Part shown: piece by piece, positions 1 through 8,760 of the stretch
Layout: each line of letters starts with the position of its first letter
Numbering within the stretch: the first letter of the stretch is position 1
From: JASHPR01 sp963833885
Lineage (GTDB): Bacteria > Actinomycetota > Actinomycetes > Streptosporangiales > Streptosporangiaceae
DNA: 64,000 bases
NCBI GenBank assembly: GCA_963833885.1
Contig: CAWHZU010000003.1
Span: forward strand, 124,001-188,000
Direction: 5' to 3'
The notes under the pieces: model-generated
What the model saw: only the letters and a program-made list of their open reading frames with translations
Told to the model about the DNA's origin: nothing
Databases searched by the model: none
Program-made: the position numbers and the translations under genes

Positions 1-1383
1 GAACGGCCACTGGGAAACGATGCGGCCGCTGCCGGACCGGAAGTAGCTGTCCGTCTCCGCCCACACCGTGCGCCGCAGCGCCCGCTGCAGCCAGCGGTCG
101 TAAAGCTCCGCCACCACCGGCGAGATCTGCACGTCGTGCGCACCCCGGGCGGCCAGGCGGCGGATGGCGCGCGCCGCGAACCGCGCCTGCGCCTCGAAAA
201 ACGTGACGGTCGGGGAGCTGTTCGTGTTGGGCCCGTACATCATGAAGAAGTTGGGGAACCCGGGCACCATGATGCCGAGGAATGCCCGTGCATCGCCCGC
301 CCATACCTCATGCAGGTCCCAGCCGCCCGCCCCGGTGACCTTCAGCTTCGCCAGGTAGTCGGAGGCGTGGAAGCCGGTAGCCAGCACCACAACGTCGAGG
401 TCATGCCGGTCGCCGTTCTCGTCGATCACCCCGGTGCCGCTGAGCCCCTTCGCGCCGTGCGGCACGAGCGTGACGTGCGGCTGCAGCAGCGACTGGTAGT
501 AGTCGTCGCTCAGCACGGTCCGCTTTCCTTCAAACGGGAACTCGGGGGTGAGCAGCCGCTGAAGTTCCGGGTGCCCGGCGACCGAATCGGCGAGGAACCT
601 CGCCGACGCCTGCCGGCGCTTGCGGTTGACCCGCCCGTCTCGCCGTGCGTGGCTCATCCGCAACTGGCGGGTGTCGTACCGGAAATACAGGCTCGCCCGG
701 CGCCACCGGCGCACGAGCGGATTGCGGTTCAGCCTGCGCTCCATGGGGGTGAACGCCCGGCTGTCCTTGGGCAGCATCCAGTTGGGCTCGCGCTGGAAGA
801 CCTTGACCCCGGCGGCGCACTTGGCGGCCTCGGCGACCACCTGCACGGCGCTTGATCCGGTGCCGAGCACGCCGACCCGCTGGCCGGCCAGATCCAGGTC
901 CTCGGGCCAGGCCGCGCTGTGGCAGATCACCCCGGAGAAGCCGGGCCCCTCGCGGGCCAGAGCCGGGATGCAAGGCACGCTCAGGAAGCCGATAGCGCTG
1001 ATAACAACCTGGAACGGGGCGTATGGCCGACCGGAGCTGGTAACGATCTTGTATGCGCCGCGGTCGTCGGCCCAGGTGGCGCTCTCCACCCTCTCGTTCA
1101 GGACCAGATGACGGCGGAGGCCGAAAGCGTCCACGACTTTCTCGAGGTAGAGCTGCAGTTCGCCGCGCCCGGCGTAGTTGCGGCTCCAGTCCGCTGGCGC
1201 GTAGGAGAACGAGTAGATCTGGGACTCGAGATCCACCTCAGCGCCCGGGTACCTGGTGTGAAACCACGTCCCGCCGACGCCCGATGACGCCTCGAAAATG
1301 GTGAAGTCCGTGATGCCCTGCCGCTGCAGCGCGACTCCGGCGGCGATCCCGCAGAAGCCGGCCCCGATCACGGCGACCCGCAT
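1..1383 (-). CDS. Flavin-containing monooxygenase, Baeyer-Villiger type (3' end beyond window)
   Basis: FAD- and NADPH-dependent monooxygenase that would insert oxygen into a ketone or oxidise a heteroatom in the cytosol. The reading frame runs from an ATG at 1383 to base 1 without a stop, so 461 residues are visible and the C-terminus is missing. Residues 5-12 form the FAD-binding GxGxxG turn (GAGFCG), and a Baeyer-Villiger fingerprint FxGxxxHxxxW is present (FSGVICHSAAW, near residue 165). A second Rossmann GxGSSA motif follows. The alpha/beta esterase upstream on the same strand (218 bases away) would fit a ketone-to-ester-to-acid-plus-alcohol route, which is an inference from proximity. 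A strong palindrome sits just upstream of the start. The substrate is unknown. Confidence 0.85.
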   Translation of the reverse strand, partial: MRVAVIGAGFCGIAAGVALQRQGITDFTIFEASSGVGGTWFHTRYPGAEVDLESQIYSFSYAPADWSRNYAGRGELQLYLEKVVDAFGLRRHLVLNERVESATWADDRGAYKIVTSSGRPYAPFQVVISAIGFLSVPCIPALAREGPGFSGVICHSAAWPEDLDLAGQRVGVLGTGSSAVQVVAEAAKCAAGVKVFQREPNWMLPKDSRAFTPMERRLNRNPLVRRWRRASLYFRYDTRQLRMSHARRDGRVNRKRRQASARFLADSVAGHPELQRLLTPEFPFEGKRTVLSDDYYQSLLQPHVTLVPHGAKGLSGTGVIDENGDRHDLDVVVLATGFHASDYLAKLKVTGAGGWDLHEVWAGDARAFLGIMVPGFPNFFMMYGPNTNSSPTVTFFEAQARFAARAIRRLAARGAHDVQISPVVAELYDRWLQRALRRTVWAETDSYFRSGSGRIVSQWPF

Positions 1384-1407
1384 GGACTCCGCTCCGATCG
1401 CTCGGTT

Positions 1408-1432
1408 CTTAGGTCTAAATAGTAGACCTAAG
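1408..1432. promoter_or_regulatory. Perfect 10-bp inverted repeat, probable GntR-type operator (site A)
   Basis: CTTAGGTCTA and its exact reverse complement flank a 5-base spacer, 25 bases upstream of the monooxygenase start. The inner core GGTCT-N7-AGACC (1412-1428) recurs in front of other units of the island (2541-2557, 28873-28889, half site 4320-4336). FadR-subfamily GntR regulators bind sites with GGTCT/AGACC-like half sites, and one is encoded at 3584-4273; that it binds here is inferred. Confidence 0.6.
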
Positions 1433-1601
1433 GCGCATACCTGGTCAACAGCGTGGCGGCTGGCGACTCGCTGCGCGCGGACTGGCGAGTCCCGCGACTG
1501 ACGCGGTCATCGATGTACCGATGGGCTTGTAAGAACGAGACCTGCGGTACATCGACGCGGCGGTGGCGGGGCGGTCGGCGCCAGGGCCCGCGGCGGGTGG
1601 G

Positions 1602-2540
1602 TCAGCTGGGGCCGCCCAGGCCGGCCACGATGGCGTCGGCGATCTCGGACAGGCCCTCCTGCGCCCGGGACAGCCGGCCCGCGAACAGCAGGAAGCCGTG
1701 CGGCATGTCCTGGTACTCGCTGCCCTGAACGGGCACGCCGGCCCGGCGCAGCGCCTCGCCGAACGCCCGGCCCTCGTCGCGCAGCGGATCGAAGCCGGCG
1801 GTGAGCAGGTAGGTGGGCGGGAGGCCGCGCAGATCGGTCGCCATGCTCAGCGCGGCGCGCGGATGGTCGGGGGCCTTGCCGTCCCCGTACTGGGCCCAGT
1901 ACCAGATCATCTCGTCCTTGGACAGGAACGGGTCGTCGGCGTTCTCCTGGTATGACTCGGTGTCCATGGCGGGGTCCGTATTCGGGTACAGCAGCGCCTG
2001 GAACGCCACTGGCGAATCGCCCTCGTCCCGCAGGACCAGCGACACGGCGGCGGCCAGGTTGGCGCCGGAGCTGTCTCCGACGACCGCGAGCGGCCGTGCG
2101 TCCACGCCGATCTCGCCGCCGTGGGCGGCCAGCCATCGGACCACGCCGACGGCGTCGTCCAGCGCGGCGGGGAACGGATGCTCGGGGGCCCGCCGGTAGT
2201 GCACCGCCACCGTCGTGATCCCGGAGTTGCGGGTGAGCGACCGGCATACGCCGTCGTGCGACTCAAGGTCCCCGAACACCCAGCCGCCGCCGTGGAAGAA
2301 CACTGAAACGCCGGCCCGGGCGGGCTCGGCCGGGCGGTAGATCCGGACCGGCACGTCGCGGTCGCCGACCGTGATCGTCCGGTCCTCGACGGCGCCGACC
2401 TCGGGACGGTCGGTCAGCGGGTCGATCATCTCGTCGAAGTTCCTGCGCCCGTCGGGCAGCGGCAGGGTCCGGCTCGACGGGCGGCCCGCCGCGATCAGCT
2501 CGTCGAGCAGCGCGCCGACCTCGGGATGTTCCTCAGTCAT
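1602..2540 (-). CDS. Alpha/beta hydrolase, hormone-sensitive-lipase family esterase
   Basis: Cytosolic carboxylesterase of 312 residues. The oxyanion-hole motif HGGG lies near residue 83, the nucleophile elbow GDSSGA near residue 155, the acid residue probably in AGFDPLRDEG, and the catalytic histidine in MPHGF near the C-terminus. This set defines the HSL (Est, family IV) group, which cleaves short acyl esters and lactones. The ATG at 2540 is chosen because the conserved N-terminal cap region begins there. It lies upstream of the Baeyer-Villiger-type monooxygenase on the same strand, so it may hydrolyse the ester or lactone made by that enzyme. A copy of the island's palindromic operator abuts the start codon, arguing for repressor control. 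Confidence 0.85.
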   Translation of the reverse strand: MTEEHPEVGALLDELIAAGRPSSRTLPLPDGRRNFDEMIDPLTDRPEVGAVEDRTITVGDRDVPVRIYRPAEPARAGVSVFFHGGGWVFGDLESHDGVCRSLTRNSGITTVAVHYRRAPEHPFPAALDDAVGVVRWLAAHGGEIGVDARPLAVVGDSSGANLAAAVSLVLRDEGDSPVAFQALLYPNTDPAMDTESYQENADDPFLSKDEMIWYWAQYGDGKAPDHPRAALSMATDLRGLPPTYLLTAGFDPLRDEGRAFGEALRRAGVPVQGSEYQDMPHGFLLFAGRLSRAQEGLSEIADAIVAGLGGPS

Positions 2541-2557
2541 AGTCTTTCTAATAGACC
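2541..2557. promoter_or_regulatory. Palindromic operator, site B
   Basis: AGTCT-N7-AGACC matches the core of the perfect palindrome at 1412-1428 with one mismatch and the same half-site spacing. It directly abuts the esterase start codon (minus strand) and lies 42 bases upstream of the divergent gene at 2599, so one bound regulator could control both. Assignment to the neighbouring FadR-type regulator is inferred. Confidence 0.5.
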
Positions 2558-2598
2558 AATGAGCCATTAGAGTCAACCTGCGAGGAAGGTGACCTGCC

Positions 2599-3591
2599 AT
2601 GTTGCCGAGGCCGCCGCAGACGGAGTCGACCCATGCGCTGGCCCTCCGCGCGATCGCTGCGGGCGATACGCGCGAGGGCGTCCGCCGGATCCGCCAGCTG
2701 GTCGACGATGCAGCGGAGGGCCGCGAGCTGTTTCCGCTGTTCATCGACCGCGCCCGGCGGTTTCTGCTCGACCGCGGCGTGGCACCCGCAACCGTGGCCG
2801 GTGAGGAGCAGCGGATTCTGTCGTTGCTCGGCGCTACCGCGGACGATGCGCTGGACATGCCGAGGCAGTGGGCGGGTGCGGCGGAACTGGCCACCCGGGC
2901 CGAGCTGGCTTGCCTCGCCGGAAACCGCCAGACCGCGTCCGAGCTGGTCGAACGGTTCCGCTCGGCGTGGGTGACGGTGCACGACCGGTTCTGCGACATG
3001 GTCTGCGCACTGTTCAGCCTGGCGGCGGCGGAGCTGGGCGAGTCGGTGGTGGGCGCGATGTGGGACGACGCGATCGGCGACATGTACCCGACCAGGGACG
3101 AGTACGGCACGGACCGCCGGCCGTGGGCGGAATCGGTCGAGCTGCTGCTCGCCGATGCCGCGCTGTCGCTTCGTGGGCACCTCAGCGGGCCGGGGCGCAC
3201 CGGAGAGGTGTCGTTGCACGAGGAGGAGGACCGGTGGGTCTTCCGGTTCGAGCCGTGCGGATCCGGCGGCCGCACACTGAGAGACGACGCGAACGCCGAC
3301 GGCGCTGCCCGCGTCGGGCCGCCGTTCGGGTTCCGGGTCACCACGCAGGAGCACGACTGGGCCTGGCGGACCAAGGGAGTCTGCCTCTACTGCGCCCATT
3401 GCTGCCAGCTTCAGGAGCGGGCTTCCATCACCCGGCTGGGCTATCCTGTCAGGGTCGTGGACCCCCCGGTGTGGGGCACGGCCGAGCCGCGCGAGTACTG
3501 CACGTGGAGTGTTTACAAGGATCCCCAGCTTGTCCCGGACGAGGCGTACCGGCGAGTGGGCGAGACGAAGCCCGGGGTGGGCGATGGCTGA
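2599..3591 (+). CDS. Uncharacterised protein with C-terminal Cys-cluster domain
   Basis: I do not recognise a named function for this 330-residue protein. The first 200 residues look helical and include DM- and W-rich segments. The C-terminal third carries the conserved-looking motifs EPCGSGGR (about residue 220), HDWAW (about 255) and a dense cluster CLYCAHCC (about 263-270), followed by GYPVRVVDPP and CTWSVYKDP. The CxxCxxCC arrangement could hold zinc or an Fe-S cluster, or take part in redox or thiol chemistry. The ATG at 2599 has a GAGGAAGG sequence about 10 bases upstream. The gene overlaps the next gene (FadR-type regulator) by 8 bases, so the two are translationally coupled. Confidence 0.75.
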   Translation: MLPRPPQTESTHALALRAIAAGDTREGVRRIRQLVDDAAEGRELFPLFIDRARRFLLDRGVAPATVAGEEQRILSLLGATADDALDMPRQWAGAAELATRAELACLAGNRQTASELVERFRSAWVTVHDRFCDMVCALFSLAAAELGESVVGAMWDDAIGDMYPTRDEYGTDRRPWAESVELLLADAALSLRGHLSGPGRTGEVSLHEEEDRWVFRFEPCGSGGRTLRDDANADGAARVGPPFGFRVTTQEHDWAWRTKGVCLYCAHCCQLQERASITRLGYPVRVVDPPVWGTAEPREYCTWSVYKDPQLVPDEAYRRVGETKPGVGDG

Positions 3592-4273
3592 CATCGAGGC
3601 GGTCGACCTGGTATCGGCCCATCAGGTCGTGACCGAGCGCCTCCGCCACGCCATTCACATCGGCACCTATCTTCCCGGCGACAAGCTGCCGCCCGAGCGG
3701 ATGCTGGCGCAGCAGCTCGGGGTATCCCGGATGACGGTGCGTGAGGCGGTCCGGGTACTGCGAGCCGAGGGCTACGTCTCGAGCCGGAGGGGCTCGGCGG
3801 GTGGCATCACCGTTCTCGACCAGGCGGAGGATTCCAAACGGCTACGGCAGGCGCTGCTGGGCCGGATGGACGAGCTGGACGACAACTTCGAGTTCCGCAT
3901 CGCGGTCGAGGGTGCCGCCGCCCGGCTCGCCGCCCAGCGGCGGACCAAGGACGACCTCGCCCGGCTGCGCGAGGCACACCTCGAGCTGGAGCAGGGCCGG
4001 GAAACCGCACGGTTCAGGGCCGCCGACAACGTGTTCCATCTGGCCATAGCCGACGCCGCCAAGAACAGGTTCATGCGCCAGGCGATCGAAAACGTCCGCG
4101 CGATGACCTGGGTGCCGCTGGACCGGGTGATCTCCAACGTCTTCACGTCCGCGCACGAGCACCACGCGCAAATCCTCGAGGCCATCGAGAACTCCGATCC
4201 CGACGCGGCCGAGCGGGCGGTGGTTGCCCACATCCAGCGGGCACAACAAGATCTGCACCGGGTAATCAGGTAA
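3584..4273 (+). CDS. GntR-family transcriptional regulator, FadR subfamily
   Basis: Transcription factor of 229 residues. The winged helix-turn-helix occupies about residues 12-75 and shows the GntR hallmark of a PPERMLAQQLGVSRMTVREA-type segment. The C-terminal FCD all-helical domain covers about 90-225 and includes the metal/effector-binding pattern DNVFHLAIADAA and HEHHAQILEAI. FadR-subfamily regulators are usually repressors released by a carboxylate or amino-acid-like effector. The ATG at 3584 lies inside the end of the previous gene, which decides the start. Palindromes containing GGTCT/AGACC halves near 1412, 2541, 4320 and 28873 are the natural candidate operators. Confidence 0.9.
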   Translation: MADIEAVDLVSAHQVVTERLRHAIHIGTYLPGDKLPPERMLAQQLGVSRMTVREAVRVLRAEGYVSSRRGSAGGITVLDQAEDSKRLRQALLGRMDELDDNFEFRIAVEGAAARLAAQRRTKDDLARLREAHLELEQGRETARFRAADNVFHLAIADAAKNRFMRQAIENVRAMTWVPLDRVISNVFTSAHEHHAQILEAIENSDPDAAERAVVAHIQRAQQDLHRVIR

Positions 4274-4319
4274 CCGGTCCGTTGGCGGGTACCGTGCGGT
4301 TGCCGCGAAGTAGCCCAAA

Positions 4320-4336
4320 GGTCTAGGTTATGGTCC
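4320..4336. promoter_or_regulatory. Degenerate operator half site, site C
   Basis: GGTCT at 4320-4324 repeats the left half of the island palindrome; the right half (GGTCC) differs at two positions. It lies in the 197-base gap between the FadR-type regulator and the SDR/ligase operon, where a promoter for that operon would be expected. Weak by itself, it gains some support from the sites at 1412, 2541 and 28873. Confidence 0.3.
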
Positions 4337-4470
4337 AACAACGACGGTAGGCCGCCCGATGACGGGAAGCGGTCAGCCGCGACGTGGTGGGACCGGCCCG
4401 CCGGGTGGCGGGACGAGTGGCCAGCGGCGGGGTGGCTGGGTGGAGCGGGCCGCCACGACGACTTGGGGAG

Positions 4471-5286
4471 GTGGATGAGGCGAACGAGACGACGGCCGCC
4501 GGCCCGGCACGGGTGCCGGGCGTTCCGGCGCTGCTGACCGGCCGGACCGCCCTGGTCACCGGCGGTACCCGCGGGATAGGCCGTGGGATCGCCGAGGTGC
4601 TGTGCGCCGCCGGAGCCCGCGTGCTCATCACCGGCAGGGACGCCGTCCGCGGCCAGAAGGTCGCCGAGGAGATCTCGGCCCAGGGCTCACCGTGCGTTTT
4701 CACCGAGGCCGACGTCCGCAGCCTGGCGGATATGGAATCCGCGGCGGCCCAGGCCGAGGAGCGGTTCGGCTCGCTCGACGTCCTGGTGCACAACGCGGGC
4801 GTCTACCCCGAGGTCTCGCTGGAGCAGATGACCGAGGACGACTGGGACCTCGTCCACGACACGAACCTGAAGGGCACATTCTTCGCGTTCCGGGCGTGCC
4901 TGCCGCTGCTGAAGCAGAGCCGGGCGGGCCGGGTCGTCCTCGTGTCCAGCATCACCGGGCCGATCACCGGCTATCCGGGGCTCGCGCACTACGGTGCCTC
5001 GAAGGCCGGGATGGACGGGTTCATGCGGACCGCGGCGATCGAGGTCGCGCCGTTCGGGATCACGGTCAACGCCGTTGCGCCCGGCAGCATCCGCACCGAA
5101 GGGCTGGCCGATCTCGGCGCGGAGGCGATCGCCTCGATGGAGGCGCTGATCCCGCTGCACCGGCTCGGCGACCCGCACGAAATCGGGGGCACCGTGCTCT
5201 ACCTGGCCTCCGACCTCGCATCGTTCGTCACCGGCCAGAGCATCGTGGTGGACGGCGGCCAGATTCTGCCGGAGATCCCGGGCTGA
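4471..5286 (+). CDS. SDR oxidoreductase, amino-alcohol-dehydrogenase-like
   Basis: Classical NAD(P)-dependent short-chain dehydrogenase. The cofactor motif TGGTRGIG, the NAG motif (HNAG), the catalytic Ser in SSITGP and the Tyr-Lys pair in HYGASK are all present. The downstream signature NAVAPGSIRTEG and the ending GGQILPE are shared with the SDRs at 19933 and 30925, which sit beside the microcompartment genes. This subgroup resembles the 1-amino-2-propanol dehydrogenase of the mycobacterial microcompartment, so an amino alcohol or related secondary alcohol is a reasonable substrate guess. The start is uncertain: GTG 4471 follows GGGGAG directly, while GTG 4513 would give a protein closer to the family's usual 250 residues. 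It heads a tight five-gene operon. Confidence 0.8.
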   Translation: MDEANETTAAGPARVPGVPALLTGRTALVTGGTRGIGRGIAEVLCAAGARVLITGRDAVRGQKVAEEISAQGSPCVFTEADVRSLADMESAAAQAEERFGSLDVLVHNAGVYPEVSLEQMTEDDWDLVHDTNLKGTFFAFRACLPLLKQSRAGRVVLVSSITGPITGYPGLAHYGASKAGMDGFMRTAAIEVAPFGITVNAVAPGSIRTEGLADLGAEAIASMEALIPLHRLGDPHEIGGTVLYLASDLASFVTGQSIVVDGGQILPEIPG

Positions 5287-5288
5287 GC

Positions 5289-6059
5289 ATGGAACCACGG
5301 GCCATACGCGACCGGGTCGCCTTCGTCACCGGCGCCGGCGGCGGCATGGGGTACCAGATCGCCGCCGACCTCGCCAGGGCGGGCGCGCAGGTGTTCGCGG
5401 TCGACGTCAAGGAGCCGCCGCAGCCCGACCCGGAAGGATCGGACCGTTCAGGCCTCCATTTCTTGCAGTTCGACATCACCGAGGCGGACCGCGTCGCCGG
5501 GGCGCTCGGCGAGTTGTTCACGGAGTGCGGCCGCCTGGACTACGTCGTCAACGCCGCCGGGGTCTGCTGGTTCGACGTGGACGGCCCGGTGGCCGAGACC
5601 GACCCCGCCGTCTGGCAGCGGGTGCTCGACATCAACCTCACCGCCGCGATGCAGGTCTGCCGGCACGCGATCCCGCTGATGCGGCGCACCGGCGGGGGAG
5701 CGTTCGTCCACGTGGCGAGCGTGGCCGGGCTGCGCACCTCGGACGGCATCTCGGATGCCTACCAGGTCTCGAAGGCGGGCCTGATGTCGCTGTCCCGGGC
5801 GATCGCGTTCGAGTACGGGCCGGAGGGGATCCGGTCGAACACGATCTGCCCCGGCGCGATCCTCACCCCGATGATCCAGCCGCTGTACGACGAGGACCCG
5901 GCGCGCGCCGTCCGGATGGCCAACCGCACCCCGCTGCGGCGCCTCGGCACCGTCGAGGACGTCTCGTCGGCGTGCCAGTTCCTGCTGTCGGACGACGCGT
6001 CGTTCATCACCGGCGCCGACATCGTCGTCGACGGCGGATGGACGCTGGCGCTGGCATGA
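5289..6059 (+). CDS. SDR-family oxidoreductase
   Basis: Cytosolic NAD(P)-dependent short-chain dehydrogenase of 256 residues. It has the cofactor loop TGAGGGMG (about residues 14-21), NAAG, the catalytic Ser in VASVAG and Tyr-Lys in YQVSK. It starts 2 bases after the previous SDR and its TGA overlaps the ATG of the glutamine-synthetase-like gene, so the three are cotranslated. It lacks the SSITGP/GGQxLPE signature of its neighbour and so probably acts on a different alcohol or keto group. The substrate is not recognisable. Confidence 0.85.
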   Translation: MEPRAIRDRVAFVTGAGGGMGYQIAADLARAGAQVFAVDVKEPPQPDPEGSDRSGLHFLQFDITEADRVAGALGELFTECGRLDYVVNAAGVCWFDVDGPVAETDPAVWQRVLDINLTAAMQVCRHAIPLMRRTGGGAFVHVASVAGLRTSDGISDAYQVSKAGLMSLSRAIAFEYGPEGIRSNTICPGAILTPMIQPLYDEDPARAVRMANRTPLRRLGTVEDVSSACQFLLSDDASFITGADIVVDGGWTLALA

Positions 6060-7357
6060 GCGAGAACGCGATCGAGGGCGCGCGGGTCGTCCAGCTCGAG
6101 GTTCCGGACCTGGACGGGGGGCTGCGGGCGAAGCTGGTCTCGGCGGCGAAGGCGCTGTCGCCGGCCGGCGCCGCCATGTGCACGATCATGTTCGGGCTCA
6201 CCCAGGCCGACGACGTGTACGAGAGCCCAGCGTCATCGTCGGATAACGGGTTCCCCGACCTCGTGATGCGTCCCGACATGGCGACCGCCCGGGCGCTGCC
6301 GTGGTGCGACGGGACCGTGGCGGTGCTGTGCGACCTGTACGGTCCCGACGGCGCGCCCTATCCGGTGGCCCCGCGGACAGTGCTGCGGACCGTGGCCGAC
6401 CGGTGTGCCGAGCTCGGGTTCGAGGCCCGGTTCGCGGCGGAGTTTGAGTTGTGCGTCGTCCACCAGGGGGATGACGCGGTTCCGCTCGGCCGGACCATGA
6501 ACGCGTACAGCTTGCTGCGGCTGCGGGAACTGCGGCCGCTCGCGCAGGCGTTCTTCGAGCGCATGGAGGCGGTCGGCATCCCGATCGAGTCGGTGCATAC
6601 CGAACTCGGCCACGGGATGCTGGAGTTCGCGATCTCGCACGCGCCGGCCGGTGAGGCCGCCGACCACGCCGCCCGGGCCAAGGCATACCTGAAGGAACTG
6701 TGCGGTGAAATGGGGCTCGTCGCCACGTTCATGCCCAAGTGGCGCAGCGGCGCGCCGACGTCGGGCTGCCACTTCCACCAGAGCCTGTGGCGGGACGGGG
6801 ACAACGCATTCTGGTCGGATGACGTCGGGCTGTCCGCCCTTGCCCGGCAATACCTGGCCGGGCAGCTCGCCACGATGGCGGACGTCAGCGTGCTGTTCAA
6901 CCCGTCGGTCAACGCGTACCGGCGGCTGCAGCCGGGAACCTGGACCCCGGTGACCGCCTCGTGGGGGGTGGACAACCGGACCGCGGCCATCCGGGCGATC
7001 GCCGGATCCCCGAAGGGAGCCAGGCTGGAGCACCGCCGGGCCGGCGCCGACGTCAACCCGTACCTGGCGATCGCCGCCATGCTGGCGGGCGGGCTGTACG
7101 GCATCGCGGAGAAGCTGGAGGCACCCGACCCGGCGACCGGTGACGCGGTCGCCGACGGCCGGTTCCCGCGGCTGGCTACGACGCTCGCCGACGCGGTCGA
7201 CGCGCTGCGCGGCTCCGCGGTCGCACCCGGCCTGCTCGGCCGGGAGTTCGTCGACCACTACCTGCTGTCCCGCGAGGTGGAGCTCCGGCTCTGGCGCGAG
7301 TGGGAGGCCGACCAGGTGACCGAGTGGGAGCACCGGCGATACTTCGAGACGTCCTGA
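6056..7357 (+). CDS. Glutamine-synthetase-like ligase 1 (divergent)
   Basis: Member of the ATP-dependent glutamine synthetase superfamily, 433 residues. The C-terminal catalytic fold is clear: AEFEL (metal-binding Glu), the loop ELGHGMLEFAI, CHFHQSLW (ATP/metal His), NAYRRL, and DNRTAAIRA with LEHRRAGADVNPYL. The loop that reads GQ(Q/H)EI in most relatives reads GMLEF here, so amine and glutamate binding may differ. In actinomycetes such non-GlnA paralogues are gamma-glutamyl-polyamine or gamma-glutamyl-ethanolamine synthetases in catabolism, which is the likely role. The start ATG overlaps the SDR stop codon (ATGA). A second, less divergent paralogue follows 18 bases later, suggesting they act on related amines or form a mixed oligomer. 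Confidence 0.85.
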   Translation: MSENAIEGARVVQLEVPDLDGGLRAKLVSAAKALSPAGAAMCTIMFGLTQADDVYESPASSSDNGFPDLVMRPDMATARALPWCDGTVAVLCDLYGPDGAPYPVAPRTVLRTVADRCAELGFEARFAAEFELCVVHQGDDAVPLGRTMNAYSLLRLRELRPLAQAFFERMEAVGIPIESVHTELGHGMLEFAISHAPAGEAADHAARAKAYLKELCGEMGLVATFMPKWRSGAPTSGCHFHQSLWRDGDNAFWSDDVGLSALARQYLAGQLATMADVSVLFNPSVNAYRRLQPGTWTPVTASWGVDNRTAAIRAIAGSPKGARLEHRRAGADVNPYLAIAAMLAGGLYGIAEKLEAPDPATGDAVADGRFPRLATTLADAVDALRGSAVAPGLLGREFVDHYLLSREVELRLWREWEADQVTEWEHRRYFETS

Positions 7358-7375
7358 AGGTGGGGCAGGAGGCAC

Positions 7376-8752
7376 ATGGATACCGATGATGAGCAGCGCT
7401 CTGCCGTAGAGAAGCGGCTGCGCGACGAGGGGATCGAGACCGTGCTCTGCGTGGTACCGGATCTCTGGGGCAGGCTGATGGGGAAGCGGGTGACCACGGA
7501 CAGCTTCCTGAAGACGGCGCTGCGGTCCGAGGGCCTGCACGCCTCGCTCTACCTGTTCGTCGTGGACATGGACATGGACCCGCGGCCCGGCTACGAGCTG
7601 AGCAACTGGCGCACCGGGTTCTCCGACTTCCGCATGGTTCCGGACCTCACGACGTTCCGGCTGGCCCCGTGGCTCGACAAGACCGCAATCGTGATCTGCG
7701 ATGGCTACGAGGAGGACAGCGACCAGCTGGTCGAGGTGGCACCCCGGTCGATCCTGCGCCGCCAGCTAGACCGGGCCGCCGCCGAGAACCTGCGCTTCAA
7801 GACAGCCGCCGAGCTGGAGTTCTACCTTTACAAGACTCCCCCAGCGCAGGCGTGGGCCAGCAAATACACCGATCTGGAGCCGCTGAGCTACTACCGGTCC
7901 GACTACCACATCCTGCAGTCGAGCCGGGACGACCACTTCATCGAGGCTATCCGGCGGCACATGAACGCCGCCGACATCGAGGTGGAGTTCTCCAAGTCGG
8001 AGTGGGGGCTCGGGCAGCAGGAGATCAACCTGCGTTACGCCGAGGCGCTCGAGATGGCCGACCGGCACGCACTGTACAAGAACGGCGTCAAGGAGATGGC
8101 GCAGGCCAACGAGTGGAGCGCCACGTTCATGGCCAAGCCCGCCATCTCCGACATCGGCTCTTCATGTCACATCCACGTCAGCGTCTGGGACACCGAGGAC
8201 AACGCGAAGATGGCCGACCCGTCGGCGCCGCACGAGCTTTCCGGCGCCGGGCGGTCGTTCCTCGGCGGGCTGCTCGAGCACACCCCGGAGCTGTTCTGGC
8301 TGTTCGCGCCGAACGTCAACTCCTACAAGCGCTTCCAGAGCGCGTCCTTCGCCCCCACTGCCGTGACCTGGGGACGCGACAACCGCACCTGCGGCTACCG
8401 GGTGGTCGGGGCGGCCGAGTCGCTGCGGATCGAGAACCGGATGCCGGGTGCCGACGTCAACCCGTACCTGTCCGCCGCGGCCACCGTGATGGCCGGGCTC
8501 GACGGCATCAGCCGCCAGCTGGACCCAGGCGAGCCCTTTGACGGAGACGCGTACAGCGACGGCGACCTGGCGCTGGTGCCAACGACGCTGCGCGACGGGC
8601 TCGACCTGTTCGAGGGCTCCTCGCTGGCCAGCGAGGAGCTAGGTGCGGCCGTGCACGAGCACCTGGTCCACTTCGGCCGGCAGGAACTCGAGGCGTTCCA
8701 GCACGAATGCGTCACCGACTGGGAGCGGATCCGCTACTTCGAACGCATCTGA
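7376..8752 (+). CDS. Glutamine-synthetase-like ligase 2 (gamma-glutamyl-amine synthetase type)
   Basis: 458-residue glutamine synthetase superfamily ligase that should join glutamate's gamma-carboxyl to an amine using ATP. Key segments are AELEFYL, GLGQQEINLRYAEALEMAD, KEMAQ, ATFMAKP, SSCHIHVSVWD, NSYKRF, TWGRDNRTCGYR and RIENRMPGADVNPYL, the usual order for the GlnA4/PuuA-like catabolic branch. A GCAGGAGGC ribosome-binding sequence precedes the ATG by a few bases. It sits between the divergent paralogue and the TPR gene in the same operon. True nitrogen-assimilation GlnA is unlikely because the island context is catabolic and three different paralogues lie within 22 kb. Confidence 0.9.
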   Translation: MDTDDEQRSAVEKRLRDEGIETVLCVVPDLWGRLMGKRVTTDSFLKTALRSEGLHASLYLFVVDMDMDPRPGYELSNWRTGFSDFRMVPDLTTFRLAPWLDKTAIVICDGYEEDSDQLVEVAPRSILRRQLDRAAAENLRFKTAAELEFYLYKTPPAQAWASKYTDLEPLSYYRSDYHILQSSRDDHFIEAIRRHMNAADIEVEFSKSEWGLGQQEINLRYAEALEMADRHALYKNGVKEMAQANEWSATFMAKPAISDIGSSCHIHVSVWDTEDNAKMADPSAPHELSGAGRSFLGGLLEHTPELFWLFAPNVNSYKRFQSASFAPTAVTWGRDNRTCGYRVVGAAESLRIENRMPGADVNPYLSAAATVMAGLDGISRQLDPGEPFDGDAYSDGDLALVPTTLRDGLDLFEGSSLASEELGAAVHEHLVHFGRQELEAFQHECVTDWERIRYFERI

Positions 8753-8760
8753 GGTGCCCA

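Noticed and set aside
5525..6055. Upstream extension of ligase 1 in the same frame
   Set aside because: It overlaps the intact SDR gene in another frame and its translation is Arg-rich nonsense; the ATGA overlap start at 6056 is far better.
6056..8752. Glutamine synthetases for nitrogen assimilation
   Set aside because: Residue pattern and neighbours fit catabolic gamma-glutamyl-amine ligases; no nitrogen-control genes such as glnE or glnB are nearby.
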